Shown: positions 37,534 to 48,626, counted from the first letter of the stretch. The stretch is 64,000 bases of DNA from Listeria swaminathanii (GCF_014229645.1 NZ_JAATOD010000001.1:62001-126000); one strand, 5' to 3'. Numbers and translations are program-made. Notes: generated by a model from the letters alone, not told the origin.

Positions 37534-38085
37534 ATGAACAAGAAGTTAATAAGTATTATTTTTTTAGGGATTTGTCTTTTGTTAGTGGGTTGTGGTAAAG
37601 AAGTTGTTGATAGTAAGTATACTGGGAAGTGGAAGTTGGAATCGGTTGGTGTAGGTGCTAGTGATGGGGCGAATTTCAAGGACACGGATGAGTCGGGTAA
37701 GATTAGTGTTGATCTGGAAATTGATACGGACGGGAACGTAAAAGAATTGTATATTGATGATGAAGTTGCCATGACTAATTCTTATAAAATAAAACAAAAA
37801 GATGGCGCTGAATATCAATATGATGGCCCGGTAGTTAGTAAGAAAGTGTATAGTTATGAGACAGAAAGTGAAAAAGAGAATGTGCAAAAAGTCCTTGAAA
37901 TGGTTAAAGCGAAGGATAATATCAAGATAACGAAAAGTGAACAAAAAGGAAATGAATATCATTTAGACACTAAGGAAGAAAGCGATTATGTGCTTTCTAT
38001 GGAACTGGAAAGTGAGAATTTAATTTTGAAAAAAGTGGATGATAAAGAGAACATTATGGTTAAGGAAACTTATAAGAAAAATTAA
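37534..38085 (+). CDS. Putative lipoprotein, 183 aa
   Basis: A type II signal peptide (MNKKLISIIFLGICLLLVGC) puts the lipid-modified Cys at residue 20. The rest is a charged beta-rich domain starting with YTGKWKLESVGV, like lipocalin-style or DUF4923-style small lipoproteins, but I cannot assign a family. GGAGAGCAACGAG precedes the ATG. It is monocistronic, with a terminator hairpin at 38132-38178. Confidence 0.75.
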   Translation: MNKKLISIIFLGICLLLVGCGKEVVDSKYTGKWKLESVGVGASDGANFKDTDESGKISVDLEIDTDGNVKELYIDDEVAMTNSYKIKQKDGAEYQYDGPVVSKKVYSYETESEKENVQKVLEMVKAKDNIKITKSEQKGNEYHLDTKEESDYVLSMELESENLILKKVDDKENIMVKETYKKN

Positions 38086-38131
38086 ATTATAAGAAACGGA
38101 AGTCCGTTGTAACCACCTGTTTTTAAAGATT

Positions 38132-38178
38132 TATGAAGACTATTCTTTTGAGGATTTCTCGGGAGGATAGTTTTTTTG
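38132..38178 (+). terminator. Terminator after the lipoprotein gene
   Basis: GACTATTCT and GAGGATAGTT pair, allowing one mismatch, across a loop of about 18 nt, followed by T7. Confidence 0.6.
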
Positions 38179-38280
38179 TTGAACAAGCACTTTTTATAGT
38201 TAAATTCACAACAAATCTACATTCTTAGGTATAATGTATACGAGAAGATGAAAATACATTATATAAAAAGGATGTTTGTG

Positions 38281-39507
38281 ATGAACTTAGTGGCATTATT
38301 AAAATACATGCAAGAAAACTATGGGGAGCAAAGAACCAATTATCCAATGGCTGGGAATGAAGTAGCCAAAAATTTTAAACAAGGTGTTAAAACAGCTTTT
38401 GAAAGCACCTTTTTAGGAGAAGATTACGAAATATCTGCGTCTATTGGTACAGGAGGTTGGGCAAATGTCCCTTGGATAGCAGTGCATGATAAAGAAATTA
38501 GCACAAGTGTACAAGAGGGAGTTAATCTAGTTTACTTGTTTACAAATGATTATCAAGGTGTTTATTTATCTTTGAATCAAGGATATACATATGTAAATAA
38601 AAATTATAAAAATGCTAAATTGACTTTAGGGAAAATTGCTCGTTTTTGGCAGGAAAATTTGTCCACGTTAAAAGCTGAAAATGGTTTTACAATTGACCCA
38701 ATAAACTTAGGGCGGGAGAAATCTCGTTATACTGATCTTGTGAAAGGTTATGAATCATGCAATATTTATAGTAAATATTATGATATCTCGGATTTGGGAG
38801 AAACTGATAATGATTTGTTACTACAAGATTTGCTGCAAATGCTTACTATTTTTAAAGAATTAAAAGGCCACTTAGTGTTGGATGACAAAAAAGGTATAGA
38901 AGCTACAATTGATTTCATAATTAATAATGGAACTTTCAATGAATTAAGTGAAAAAGCAAAATCAGAGAAAATCGTTGAAATAGAAAAAAAGCGTAAATTA
39001 GTTTTAGGTAAAGAAGAAACGCATTCAAGAAATTCGGTGGTTAAAGAAGAAAAAGTGCCTTACATCACCAAAAGAGATTATGCGAAAGAGGCTATTAGAA
39101 ATACGGAAAAAGGATTGCAAGGAGAGTATTTGGTAATTAATTATGAACGAGAGCGATTAATAAAGAACGCTATTACAAAACCTTATGCAGATAAAATCAC
39201 TCATGTTGCTGAAAGTGGTGATGGGCATGGATATGATATTATTTCCTATGACATAGATCCAGATGCACCAAATAAAGTGATAGAGATTTATATCGAAGTT
39301 AAAACAACGACAGGAAATAGAGATGCTGCTTTTTACTTATCAGATAATGAATTAAATGTTGCTAGATTAAAAGGTGAGCTTTATAGGGTTTATCGGGTAT
39401 ATGATTATAATACAGCACCAAAACTGAAAATTATTGATAATTTATTCGATGCGACCTTAGAAATAAAACCAATCAATTATATCGTAAAAAGGAGTGAACC
39501 AAAATGA
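38281..39507 (+). CDS. Probable modification-dependent restriction protein (McrB-N/DUF3578 plus DUF3883)
   Basis: A 408-residue soluble protein. The first 120 residues (NYPMAGNEVAKNFKQGV, IGTGGWANVPWIAVHD, YQGVYLSLNQGY) match the McrB N-terminal DNA-binding domain DUF3578. The C-terminus (about 285-390) is DUF3883, a PD-(D/E)xK-like nuclease fold, with GLQGEYLVINYE and the catalytic-looking GYDI...YIEVKTTTG. This pairing suggests recognition and cutting of modified DNA, as in type IV systems, without a separate GTPase. I chose ATG 38281, after AAGGATG. It is AT-rich and overlaps the aldolase gene by 4 bp. Confidence 0.72.
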   Translation: MNLVALLKYMQENYGEQRTNYPMAGNEVAKNFKQGVKTAFESTFLGEDYEISASIGTGGWANVPWIAVHDKEISTSVQEGVNLVYLFTNDYQGVYLSLNQGYTYVNKNYKNAKLTLGKIARFWQENLSTLKAENGFTIDPINLGREKSRYTDLVKGYESCNIYSKYYDISDLGETDNDLLLQDLLQMLTIFKELKGHLVLDDKKGIEATIDFIINNGTFNELSEKAKSEKIVEIEKKRKLVLGKEETHSRNSVVKEEKVPYITKRDYAKEAIRNTEKGLQGEYLVINYERERLIKNAITKPYADKITHVAESGDGHGYDIISYDIDPDAPNKVIEIYIEVKTTTGNRDAAFYLSDNELNVARLKGELYRVYRVYDYNTAPKLKIIDNLFDATLEIKPINYIVKRSEPK

Positions 39508-40586
39508 CAAACACACTGAAAATCAGCTACCAAAAAACACCTTATAAACTAGGCGGGAACGGTCCGCGCAATGTAGGCGTTTTGACAGAAGTACTTCAAA
39601 ATATTGATGACAACTTAGAAAGCGATATTTATGGAAACGGCGAAATTATTGAAAACTTTGAAATAAAAATCGCGAAAATTCTCGGGAAACAATCTGCGGT
39701 ATTTTTCCCAAGTGGGACGATGGCTCAGCAAATTGCGTTGAGAATCTGGGCGGACCGGAAAGAGAATCGGCGCGTGGCATATCATCCGCTTTCGCATTTG
39801 GAGATTCATGAGCAAGACGGGCTAAAAGAGTTGCAGCAAATCACGCCAATATTACTTGGAACGGCGGATCGACTTGTGACAATTGACGATATTAAAAGCC
39901 TTCGTGAGCCAGTTTCTAGTGTGCTTATCGAACTTCCACAACGCGAAATTGGTGGGCAACTGACTTCTTTTGAAGAGCTGGAGGAAATTTCTGAGTATTG
40001 TCATGAAGAGGGTATTCAGTTGCATCTGGACGGGGCGCGGTTATGGGAAATCACGCCGTTTTATCAGAAGTCTGCGGAAGAAATTTGCGCGCTCTTTGAT
40101 AGTGTATATGTATCGTTTTATAAAGGGATTGGCGGGATTGCTGGGGCGATTTTGGCTGGGAATGATGATTTTGTGCAAGAGGCGAAAATCTGGAAACGGC
40201 GGTATGGCGGGGATTTGATTAGTCTCTATCCGTATATTTTGTCCGCGGATTATTATTTTGAAAAACGGATTGGGAAAATGGCGGAATATTTTGAGATGGC
40301 GAAAGGATTGGCGGAGCGGTTTAATTCGTGTCCGGGTGTGAAGACTGTGCCGGAAGTGCCGGTTTCTAATATGTTTCATGTTTATTTTGAGAAGTCGGCT
40401 AGTGAGGTTGGGGCGATTTTGACGAAGATTCAGGATGAGACTGGAGTAGGGGTTTCGGGGTATTTGCAGGAGGAATCGGCGGATGTCTGTGCGTTTGAGG
40501 TTTCGATTGGGGATGCGTTTGCGGAGATACCGGGGAAAGATTTAGAGTCAGTTTTTGAATGTTTGGAAAAGGAATTTAGGCTATAA
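39504..40586 (+). CDS. Threonine aldolase (low-specificity / L-allo-threonine type)
   Basis: A 360-residue PLP enzyme of the beta-eliminating lyase family. Visible are the N-terminal YGNGEIIENFE, FFPSGTMAQQIALRIW, QLHLDGARLWE with the PLP-binding Asp, and the PLP Lys in VSFYKGIGGIAG (about residue 212). It splits threonine to glycine and acetaldehyde. AAAGGAG precedes its ATG, which overlaps the stop of the restriction gene. Third positions go from A/C-rich at the 5' end to strongly G/T-rich after about 40000. Confidence 0.9.
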   Translation: MTNTLKISYQKTPYKLGGNGPRNVGVLTEVLQNIDDNLESDIYGNGEIIENFEIKIAKILGKQSAVFFPSGTMAQQIALRIWADRKENRRVAYHPLSHLEIHEQDGLKELQQITPILLGTADRLVTIDDIKSLREPVSSVLIELPQREIGGQLTSFEELEEISEYCHEEGIQLHLDGARLWEITPFYQKSAEEICALFDSVYVSFYKGIGGIAGAILAGNDDFVQEAKIWKRRYGGDLISLYPYILSADYYFEKRIGKMAEYFEMAKGLAERFNSCPGVKTVPEVPVSNMFHVYFEKSASEVGAILTKIQDETGVGVSGYLQEESADVCAFEVSIGDAFAEIPGKDLESVFECLEKEFRL

Positions 40587-40597
40587 ATTTGGATATG

Positions 40598-40637
40598 AAA
40601 AGACAAGCTATTTTCTATAGTAGCTTGTCTTTTTTAG
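40598..40637. terminator. Bidirectional terminator
   Basis: AAAAGACAAGCTA and TAGCTTGTCTTTTTT form a 13-bp stem between the convergent aldolase and DUF1433 genes. Confidence 0.88.
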
Positions 40638-40650
40638 TAGGAATTATATT

Positions 40651-41079
40651 TTATTTCGAGTGATTATCTGATTTTAATTCGGATAGGATTTCATCAATTG
40701 TCTTAGCTTCTTCTCTTGGTACCTCTAAGGATGTCTTCTCTTTTTCTACAATTTCATCGTAACCTTTTCTCGGTTCTTTAAACATTTTATCAAGTTCTTC
40801 AGAGCAACTAAATATTTTCACGTCTTTACCCGCAGTAAAACTCAGATTTTTATCATTATTTATGTATCCATCAATGCTTATGCCAATAGGGTTAAATTCT
40901 TCATTGGTATAAGTAACTGTATTAAAATCGGGAATATTATATTTAAGATATATTGTGATTTTTTCTTTTTGGTCATTAAAAAAAGCTTGGTTTTCATGAT
41001 GTTTTATAAAAAGTAATCCGACTAGGATAAATAGTACAGTGACAATGGCTAGTATAATAATTTTAGTTCGTTTTGACAT
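40651..41079 (-). CDS. Membrane-anchored DUF1433-like protein
   Basis: A 142-residue protein with one N-terminal transmembrane helix (about 6-24, IIILAIVTVLFILVGLLF) and a small extracytoplasmic domain. NEEFNPIGISIDGYINND is the pattern seen in DUF1433 proteins, which occur as paralogues in Listeria and Staphylococcus. The ATG at 41079 follows GGAGGCACTTT. Function is unknown. Confidence 0.65.
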   Translation of the reverse strand: MSKRTKIIILAIVTVLFILVGLLFIKHHENQAFFNDQKEKITIYLKYNIPDFNTVTYTNEEFNPIGISIDGYINNDKNLSFTAGKDVKIFSCSEELDKMFKEPRKGYDEIVEKEKTSLEVPREEAKTIDEILSELKSDNHSK

Positions 41080-41211
41080 AAAGTGCCTCCAACATAGATG
41101 ACTTATAATCAATATTTTAGCATATTTTTTATGTTAAACGGGATTTGCCTTTGCGTATTTTAGGATTATAGATATAATAAAAATGAATATTTCAGTAAAA
41201 GGAGGTTCCCC

Positions 41212-41997
41212 ATGCCAAAACTAATCATCGACGCAGACGATTTCGGTCTATCCAAAGCAATCAACCACGGTATCATCGAAAGCTACAAAACCGGCATCAC
41301 CACATCCACCTTACTCATGCCGAACCTAGAAACAGCCGAGCACGCAATCGCTCTCGCAAAAGATCACCCAGACCTATTCATCGGCCAACACACAAACTTC
41401 CTACTCGGAAAACCGTGCGCAAACCCAACAAAAATACCGTCACTCGTCGACGAAAACGGGGAATTCCATCGTTCCAAATATTACCGGGCTAACCCAGAAC
41501 TGAAATTCCAATACAAAGATGTGCGCACGGAAACCATCGCTCAAATGGAACGGTTCAAAGCGCTAACTGGTCATTATCCAGAGCACATCGATTGCCACTC
41601 AATCGGTGATGAAACGGTCGATCAAGCTTTCTTTGATATCGCGCGCGAGTTCGGGATCCACACCACTTTAAAATACAGCGGTGATAAAAAATGGCCGGAG
41701 CAAGAAGGATATTTACCAATTGCCAAACTTTTGGAATCGGGCGCACTCCCTTACACAAATGGCGGCGTCTCGGTTGAGAACTTCCTTAATGATGATTTTG
41801 GTTTACTAAAACTGGCGCCAAACGAAATCGCAGAGATGCATTTTGATGTGGGATTTTTGGATCAATTTGTGCTGGATAATTCTTCCTACACGTTGATGCG
41901 GTGCCGGGAACTTGCGACGATTTGTGACGTTCGAGTGCGGGATTGGATTCGTGAAAATGGGTTTGAGCTCATTTCTTTTGGGGATTTACAGCGTTAA
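41212..41997 (+). CDS. chbG: Carbohydrate deacetylase of the ChbG/YdjC family
   Basis: A 261-residue enzyme with the YdjC metal site: Asp pair in LIIDADDFGLS (residues 5-11), His in GQHTNFLLG and HIDCHSIGDE. The family removes an acetyl group from chitobiose-type or other N-acetylated sugars. AAAGGAGG precedes the ATG. The 5' half is unusually rich in C at third positions, the last 60 codons in G. It is not next to an obvious chitobiose transporter, so the sugar is uncertain. Confidence 0.87.
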   Translation: MPKLIIDADDFGLSKAINHGIIESYKTGITTSTLLMPNLETAEHAIALAKDHPDLFIGQHTNFLLGKPCANPTKIPSLVDENGEFHRSKYYRANPELKFQYKDVRTETIAQMERFKALTGHYPEHIDCHSIGDETVDQAFFDIAREFGIHTTLKYSGDKKWPEQEGYLPIAKLLESGALPYTNGGVSVENFLNDDFGLLKLAPNEIAEMHFDVGFLDQFVLDNSSYTLMRCRELATICDVRVRDWIRENGFELISFGDLQR

Positions 41998-42031
41998 AAC
42001 TCTATGTTATGATAAACGCAACTTAATAAGA

Positions 42032-42123
42032 AAAACTGGGGGGGCCGATTCTGGCTGAGATTGGAAGGTAATGCTTTCTGACCCTTTGAACCTGTTTGTT
42101 AGTGCAAGCGTAGGGAAGTGAAT
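42032..42123 (+). promoter_or_regulatory. TPP riboswitch (THI element)
   Basis: The element shows the THI-box landmarks in order: GGGGGGCC, CTGAGATTGG, ACCCTTTGAACCTG, GTTAGTGCAAGCG and TAGGGAAG. It sits upstream of tenA-thiM-thiD-thiE, with a terminator between, so the operon should switch off when thiamine pyrophosphate is plentiful. Confidence 0.95.
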
Positions 42124-42147
42124 GTGAAAGTGACCGGAAAATTTATC

Positions 42148-42198
42148 GCGGCTGCTGTTTCTTTGCTTATGCTAAGAGACAGTGGGCGCTTTTTTTAT
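42148..42198 (+). terminator. TPP-riboswitch terminator
   Basis: GCGGCTGCTGTTTCTT pairs with AAGAGACAGTGGGCGC (G-U pairs and small mismatches) around a short loop, followed by T7, before tenA. Confidence 0.85.
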
Positions 42199-42219
42199 TG
42201 TGCAAAAGGAGGAGTTTGA

Positions 42220-42894
42220 GTGTTTATTCATGGTTTTCAGGAAGAAGTAGGGGATTTATGGCAAGAAACGTTGCGGCATCCATTTGTGCGGAGTTTGGCG
42301 GATGGGACGCTTGAGAAGGAGGCGTTTCATTTTTATCTGTTGCAGGATGATTATTATTTGTCGCATTTTGAGAAGGTGATTGAGAAAAGTGTGACGCAAG
42401 CTGGGACGGAGGAGCTTGCGGGGGAAATGCGGCAAGTACAGGGGCGGCTTCAGCAGTCAGAATTGTTGATGCGCGAACAGTTTTATCCGCGGGTTGGACT
42501 AACGGAGCGAGATTTTTCCGAGCGAAAACCGGCGCCGACTGCTTATCATTATACTTCTCATCTTTACCGGATGGCGGATTTTGGTAGTTTTGGGGTGACG
42601 ATTGCGGCGCTTTTGCCGTGTTATGCGCTTTATGCGGATATGGGGAAAATGTACGAAGGGGCGCGGAGTTCGGAGCCTTTTTATCAAGAGTTGTTGGATA
42701 GTTATGTGGATGAAAATTATCAAAAAGTGGTGTTGCAGCAGAAGCGGTTGGTGGAACAGGCGGCGAGCGTGGCGGATGCGCGGGAACTTGCCCTGATGAA
42801 GCAGGCTTTTCAAATTAGTGTGGAAATGGAATGGGCGTTTTTTGAGATGGCTTATAAAAAACAAAATTGGCGTGGGAGTGTGAATTATGTTTGA
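42220..42894 (+). CDS. tenA: Aminopyrimidine aminohydrolase / thiaminase II TenA
   Basis: A 224-residue all-helical TenA protein. Key positions are visible: [17 protein letters not shown] (Asp of the active site), the YTSHLYRMA and [12 protein letters not shown] segments (catalytic Cys about residue 133), and the C-terminal [11 protein letters not shown]lu pair. It salvages the pyrimidine part of degraded thiamine. GGAGGAG precedes a GTG start. Very G-rich codons throughout. First gene of the thiamine operon, overlapping thiM by 8 bp. Confidence 0.93.
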   Translation: MFIHGFQEEVGDLWQETLRHPFVRSLADGTLEKEAFHFYLLQDDYYLSHFEKVIEKSVTQAGTEELAGEMRQVQGRLQQSELLMREQFYPRVGLTERDFSERKPAPTAYHYTSHLYRMADFGSFGVTIAALLPCYALYADMGKMYEGARSSEPFYQELLDSYVDENYQKVVLQQKRLVEQAASVADARELALMKQAFQISVEMEWAFFEMAYKKQNWRGSVNYV

Positions 42895-43696
42895 TTTTAT
42901 GACGTTGGAAAAGGTGCAGGAAAGAGGGCCGTTGGTGCATAATATTACGAATATCGTGGTTGCGAATGACTCGGCAAACGGGCTGCTTGCGATTGGAGCA
43001 TCACCGATTATGGCTTCTGCGAAAGAGGAAATGGATGAACTGGCGAAAATGGCGGATGTGCTTGTGATTAATATTGGGACGCTGGACGGTGAGCTGGTGG
43101 AAGCGATGAAAATTGCTGGGCGTGCGGCAAATGTCGCGGGAACTCCGGTTGTGCTTGATCCGGTCGGTGTTGGTGCGACTTCATATCGTCGTAAAGTGGT
43201 GCAGGAGTTGTTGTCAGAAATTCAGTTCACGGCGATTCGTGGAAATGCGGGGGAACTTGCTGCGATTGCTGGAGAAGCTTGGGAAGCGAAAGGTGTGGAT
43301 GCGGGCGTTGGCACGGCGGATGTGCTGACTATTGCTGGAAAAGTGGCGAACGAATGGAGCACGGTTGTTATTATTAGCGGCGAAGTGGATGTGATTTCAG
43401 ACGGAACACGTTTTGTAAAAGTGGCGAATGGTAGCGCGTTGCTTCCAAGAATTACTGGCTCTGGTTGTTTGCTGAGTGCGGTTTGTGGTAGTTTTATCGC
43501 GGTTCAGGAAGATGCTTTTCATGCTAGTGTTGAAGCGTGCGCGAGTTATGCGGTGGCTTCTGAATATGCAGAAATGGAGTTAGAAAGAAAACTTCCCGGC
43601 TCTTTTCGACCACTGTTTTTAGACGCTCTCGCTAGTTGGTCGGTCGAAAAAACTCGTGCCAAAGCAAAAATCCAAGAAAGTGGTGAACACAAATGA
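42887..43696 (+). CDS. thiM: Hydroxyethylthiazole kinase ThiM
   Basis: A 269-residue ribokinase-like kinase with [20 protein letters not shown] at the N-terminus, [18 protein letters not shown] and the catalytic Cys/anion hole TGSGCLLSA. It phosphorylates 4-methyl-5-hydroxyethylthiazole for thiamine salvage. It overlaps both neighbours (8 bp and 4 bp), so the operon is tightly coupled. Confidence 0.95.
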   Translation: MFDFMTLEKVQERGPLVHNITNIVVANDSANGLLAIGASPIMASAKEEMDELAKMADVLVINIGTLDGELVEAMKIAGRAANVAGTPVVLDPVGVGATSYRRKVVQELLSEIQFTAIRGNAGELAAIAGEAWEAKGVDAGVGTADVLTIAGKVANEWSTVVIISGEVDVISDGTRFVKVANGSALLPRITGSGCLLSAVCGSFIAVQEDAFHASVEACASYAVASEYAEMELERKLPGSFRPLFLDALASWSVEKTRAKAKIQESGEHK

Positions 43697-44496
43697 CTTT
43701 CCCACAAGTGTTAACGATAGCTGGTTCAGATTCAGGTGGTGGCGCGGGGATACAAGCGGATATCAAGACATTTCAAGAGCGCAGAACATTTGGCATGTCC
43801 GTCATCACGGCAATTACGGCGCAAAACACGCTAGGGGTAAAAGCGGTGCATAAAATCCCGGTAGAAATGATTCGCGAACAGTGCGATGCGATTGCAGAGG
43901 ATTTCCAAGTGAGCGCCGTGAAAACTGGAATGCTGGCGAATGCAGAAATTATCCGGGAAGTGGCGCGGAATATACGTTTGCACAACTTCCCAAATCTCCT
44001 CATTGATCCCGTGATGATTGCGAAAGGCGGCACTGCTTTGCTTGAAAACGAAGCAACACAGGTTTTGAAAGATGAACTTTTACCGCTTGGTACGATTATT
44101 ACGCCGAATATTCCAGAAGCCGAAGAAATTCTTGGAGAAAAAATCACAACGAAGGCTGAAATTGAACGAGCAGCTAAGAAAATTTATGATATGGGTGTAA
44201 AAGCAGTCGTAATTAAAGGTGGGCATAGCGAAATGACAGAAGCGGCTGATTTTTATTTCGATGGGGTAACGACGAAATGGCTTACGAGCGAGCGTTTTGA
44301 TACGCCGCATACACACGGGACGGGTTGTACTTTTTCGGCATGTATTGCGGCTGAACTTGCGAAAGGAAATTCGCTTTTGGATAGTGTCGTGGTTGCGAAA
44401 GAATTCATCACGAGCGCGATTAAATATCCGCTTGGCATTGGCCACGGTCATGGCCCGACGAACCATTTTGCGTACAGATTGGAGGACGGGAAATGA
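43693..44496 (+). CDS. thiD: Hydroxymethylpyrimidine (phosphate) kinase ThiD
   Basis: A 267-residue kinase with [20 protein letters not shown] at the N-terminus, [23 protein letters not shown] and the catalytic [18 protein letters not shown] loop. It makes HMP-PP, one of the two substrates of ThiE. Its ATG overlaps the thiM stop, and its stop overlaps the thiE start. Confidence 0.96.
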   Translation: MTFPQVLTIAGSDSGGGAGIQADIKTFQERRTFGMSVITAITAQNTLGVKAVHKIPVEMIREQCDAIAEDFQVSAVKTGMLANAEIIREVARNIRLHNFPNLLIDPVMIAKGGTALLENEATQVLKDELLPLGTIITPNIPEAEEILGEKITTKAEIERAAKKIYDMGVKAVVIKGGHSEMTEAADFYFDGVTTKWLTSERFDTPHTHGTGCTFSACIAAELAKGNSLLDSVVVAKEFITSAIKYPLGIGHGHGPTNHFAYRLEDGK

Positions 44497-45137
44497 GAGC
44501 TGAACTAGCTGTATATTTTATCGCCGGAACGCAAGATATTGTGCGCGGAACGTTGCCAAGTGTGCTAGAAGAAGCACTAAAAGGCGGAATTACGTGTTTT
44601 CAATATCGCGAAAAAGGAGCTGGCTCGCTCCAAACCACATCAGCAAGAAAAGAAATGGCGCTAGAATGCCAAAAATTATGCGCAAAATACCACGTTCCTT
44701 TCATCATTAACGATGATGTCGCTTTAGCCCTTGAAATCGGCGCAGACGGCATCCATGTCGGGCAAACCGACGAAGCAATTCGCCAAGTTATCGCGAGTTG
44801 CGCCGGAAAAATGAAAATCGGTCTTTCGGTTCATTCAGTTAGTGAAGCAAAAGAAGCTGAACGACTTGGCTCAGTGGATTACATCGGCGTAGGACCAATT
44901 TTTCCAACGATATCAAAAGCGGATGCAGAGCCAGTGAGTGGAACGGCAATTTTGGAAGAAATTCGCCGGGCTGGAATCACAATACCAATTGTCGGTATTG
45001 GCGGGATTAATGAAACAAATTCGGCTGAGGTTCTCGCAGCAGGTGCGGACGGAGTATCGGTTATTTCAGCGATAACTAGGTCGCAAGATTGCGAATCAGT
45101 TATCAAGCAATTAAAAAACCCAGGTTCCCCCTCCTAA
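44493..45137 (+). CDS. thiE: Thiamine phosphate synthase ThiE
   Basis: A 214-residue TIM-barrel enzyme. CFQYREKGAGS, PFIINDDVALALEIGADGIHVGQTD, DYIGVGPIFPT and VGIGGINETN are family signatures. It joins HMP-PP and thiazole phosphate to thiamine phosphate. Last gene of the cassette, followed by a strong terminator shared with the convergent glucosidase gene. Confidence 0.96.
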   Translation: MRAELAVYFIAGTQDIVRGTLPSVLEEALKGGITCFQYREKGAGSLQTTSARKEMALECQKLCAKYHVPFIINDDVALALEIGADGIHVGQTDEAIRQVIASCAGKMKIGLSVHSVSEAKEAERLGSVDYIGVGPIFPTISKADAEPVSGTAILEEIRRAGITIPIVGIGGINETNSAEVLAAGADGVSVISAITRSQDCESVIKQLKNPGSPS

Positions 45138-45156
45138 AAGGGCAAACCTGGGTTTT
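45114..45156. terminator. Bidirectional terminator
   Basis: AAAACCCAGGTT and AACCTGGGTTTT form a 12-bp stem between the convergent thiE and bglA genes; its 5' arm overlaps the last thiE codons. Confidence 0.88.
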
Positions 45157-45163
45157 CTCATTT

Positions 45164-46712
<1,549 letters not shown>

Positions 46713-46881
46713 ATAGTTAAAATATAGCAAACATAAGCGGGATAGTCAATGGAAACAGCCAACCAAACCTCCTGAAAAAAAGAATTGTTTGTTAGCGAGG
46801 ATTAGGGGGAAATAGGTAAATGGAATGGTGTAATGAGGATTAAGTCCTCGTTCGAAGTAAAGATATAGAGGAGGAGTCAGC

Positions 46882-47541
46882 GTGGAATCAGCTTTTTCAG
46901 CAATTTTGTCACCGGCAGTAGGGATCTTAATTAGCCCGTTTCCGATTGTGGGTCTTATTTTGATTTTACTTAGTAACAAGGCGCGGATTAACAGTATTTT
47001 TTATACGGTAGGTTGGATTGTCGGGAATATTGCTATTTTCTTTATCGGTTTATTCTTAATGAGTTCGGCTGTCAGTTCGTCCGGAGATCAGTCAACCTTA
47101 GTCAAAGTGGTACTTATTGTGCTGGGGGCGTTACTTATTTTACTCGGCGCACACGATTTTACAAAACGACCAAGAAACGGCGAAACAGCAGCAACTCCAA
47201 AATGGTTTGAGAAAATGAGCAATATTAAACCGGGCGGAGCGATGATTTTTGCGTTTGTACTTTCGGCAGTGAACCCGAAAAATATGTTGCTGTCACTTAC
47301 AGCGGGAGTCAGTGTTGGGGCGCTTAATTTATCCGGTGGCCAAGAAACAACAGCGACGATTATTTTCGGAATTATCGCGTGTTGTTCGATTTACATCCCG
47401 ACGATTGCTTTCTTATTAGCAGGAAAACGACTTAATAACGTATTGGATAGCACACGCAAATGGCTTATTCAAAACAATTCCGTGATTATGGCCGTGCTGT
47501 TCTTATTTATCGGTCTGAGTGTGATTAGCAAGGCGTTTTAA
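46882..47541 (+). CDS. GAP-family / LysE-like membrane protein
   Basis: A 219-residue protein with about six transmembrane segments, starting AILSPAVGILISPFPIVGLILIL and containing SAVNPKNMLLSLTAG, features of the GAP (Sap) family of putative exporters related to LysE. The start is GTG after GAGGAG. No substrate can be inferred. In EGD-e a surface protein gene (vip) lies before it; here it directly follows the bglA leader. Confidence 0.75.
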   Translation: MESAFSAILSPAVGILISPFPIVGLILILLSNKARINSIFYTVGWIVGNIAIFFIGLFLMSSAVSSSGDQSTLVKVVLIVLGALLILLGAHDFTKRPRNGETAATPKWFEKMSNIKPGGAMIFAFVLSAVNPKNMLLSLTAGVSVGALNLSGGQETTATIIFGIIACCSIYIPTIAFLLAGKRLNNVLDSTRKWLIQNNSVIMAVLFLFIGLSVISKAF

Positions 47542-47548
47542 AAATTGG

Positions 47549-47595
47549 AATAGGTTACTTTTTCTTAGACAAGAAATTAGTAGCCTATTTTTTTC
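47549..47595 (+). terminator. Terminator after the GAP-family gene
   Basis: AATAGGTTACT and AGTAGCCTATT pair with one mismatch across a loop of about 20 nt, then T7. Confidence 0.7.
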
Positions 47596-47791
47596 GTTGT
47601 TTTTGCCGAGATAATTCACATAATATCTACATACTCTAACAATCCTGTGTGATACTATGAATATACTTATTCAGTTATGATGATAATGGATTAATCCAAG
47701 TAAGATAATAAAACATGTTCATCTTTGAACTATAGAAATGGAATTTGAATTTTGCCGAATAAGAATATACAACAAAAAAGGATGGATTTAA

Positions 47792-48184
47792 ATGTTCGAT
47801 AAATTGATGGGAAAAGCTGCTATTGTTTCGGAATCTTCATACGGAATTGAAAGATTTTTAGAAGAAGATGAACAAATTATTCAAATCTTCAAGTTTATAA
47901 GAGATGAAGTAATTATCACTACTAAAGGGATTTTCAATGTAGATGCACAAGGTATTACAGGGAAAAAAGTAGAATATAAATTCTTCCCGAAGAAGGCGCT
48001 AAAATATGTTTCTATTGAGACTGCTGGAACTCTAGACCGAGATTTTGACTTGAAAATCGGCGTTGACGGTAACACAGTTGTGACACAAAACACTTCTTTC
48101 TCCGCTCCAATTTCCTTAAAAGTGCATAAAAATGACACGGAAATGGGCTTTGCGCTTTATAAAATGATTAAAGAGATGTTATAA
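47792..48184 (+). CDS. Small PH-domain-like protein
   Basis: A 130-residue cytoplasmic protein. The pattern EEDEQIIQIFKFIRDEVIITTKGIFNVD...VEYKFFPKKALKYVSIETAG is that of the bacterial pleckstrin-homology domain (bPH, YvbH-like). Role unknown. AAAAAGGATG precedes the ATG, and a hairpin follows at 48209-48240. Confidence 0.75.
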   Translation: MFDKLMGKAAIVSESSYGIERFLEEDEQIIQIFKFIRDEVIITTKGIFNVDAQGITGKKVEYKFFPKKALKYVSIETAGTLDRDFDLKIGVDGNTVVTQNTSFSAPISLKVHKNDTEMGFALYKMIKEML

Positions 48185-48208
48185 GGTTTAAACTTAGATA
48201 ATTTTCAG

Positions 48209-48240
48209 AAGAGAAGGCGGGGTTCTGTCTTCTCTTTTAT
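48209..48240 (+). terminator. Terminator after the PH-domain gene
   Basis: AGAAGAGAAG pairs with CTTCTCTTTT across a G-rich loop of about 12 nt, with a weak T tail. Confidence 0.5.
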
Positions 48241-48280
48241 ATATATTAAAAATACGAATGTTTTCTTTTGGGGGCATAAT

Positions 48281-48619
48281 ATGGATGAATTTACACTGAA
48301 ATGGCTAGATGAGGAGGAAAGTATCATTCTTTTGAACGGATTTGATACAGGTTTTAAAAGAATACAAAATCCTAAAAATGAACAGAATTTAGTCGAAATG
48401 ATTAATAATAATCAAACCGAATTATATGTGAATCGAGAACGTGATCGTCTTAATCCGTTAGATATTTCTTTTCCAGATGAATGGGAATCTCATTATCACA
48501 ATCACATTAGTTTTTTGGAGGAAGATAGTCAAAGCAATTATACTAATGGTTATTTTTATTTTGTGACAGTTTATCAAAGAGGTGAAGATAGGCTAGTGGT
48601 CTTTAAGTATAGTCATTAA
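48281..48619 (+). CDS. Small hypothetical protein, 112 aa
   Basis: A 112-residue acidic soluble protein with no signal peptide. The ATG is preceded by GGGGG. Rich in Asn, Glu and Tyr, ending VVFKYSH. I do not recognise the family. It converges with the pseudogene fragment that follows. Confidence 0.5.
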   Translation: MDEFTLKWLDEEESIILLNGFDTGFKRIQNPKNEQNLVEMINNNQTELYVNRERDRLNPLDISFPDEWESHYHNHISFLEEDSQSNYTNGYFYFVTVYQRGEDRLVVFKYSH

Positions 48620-48626
48620 AAAATGT

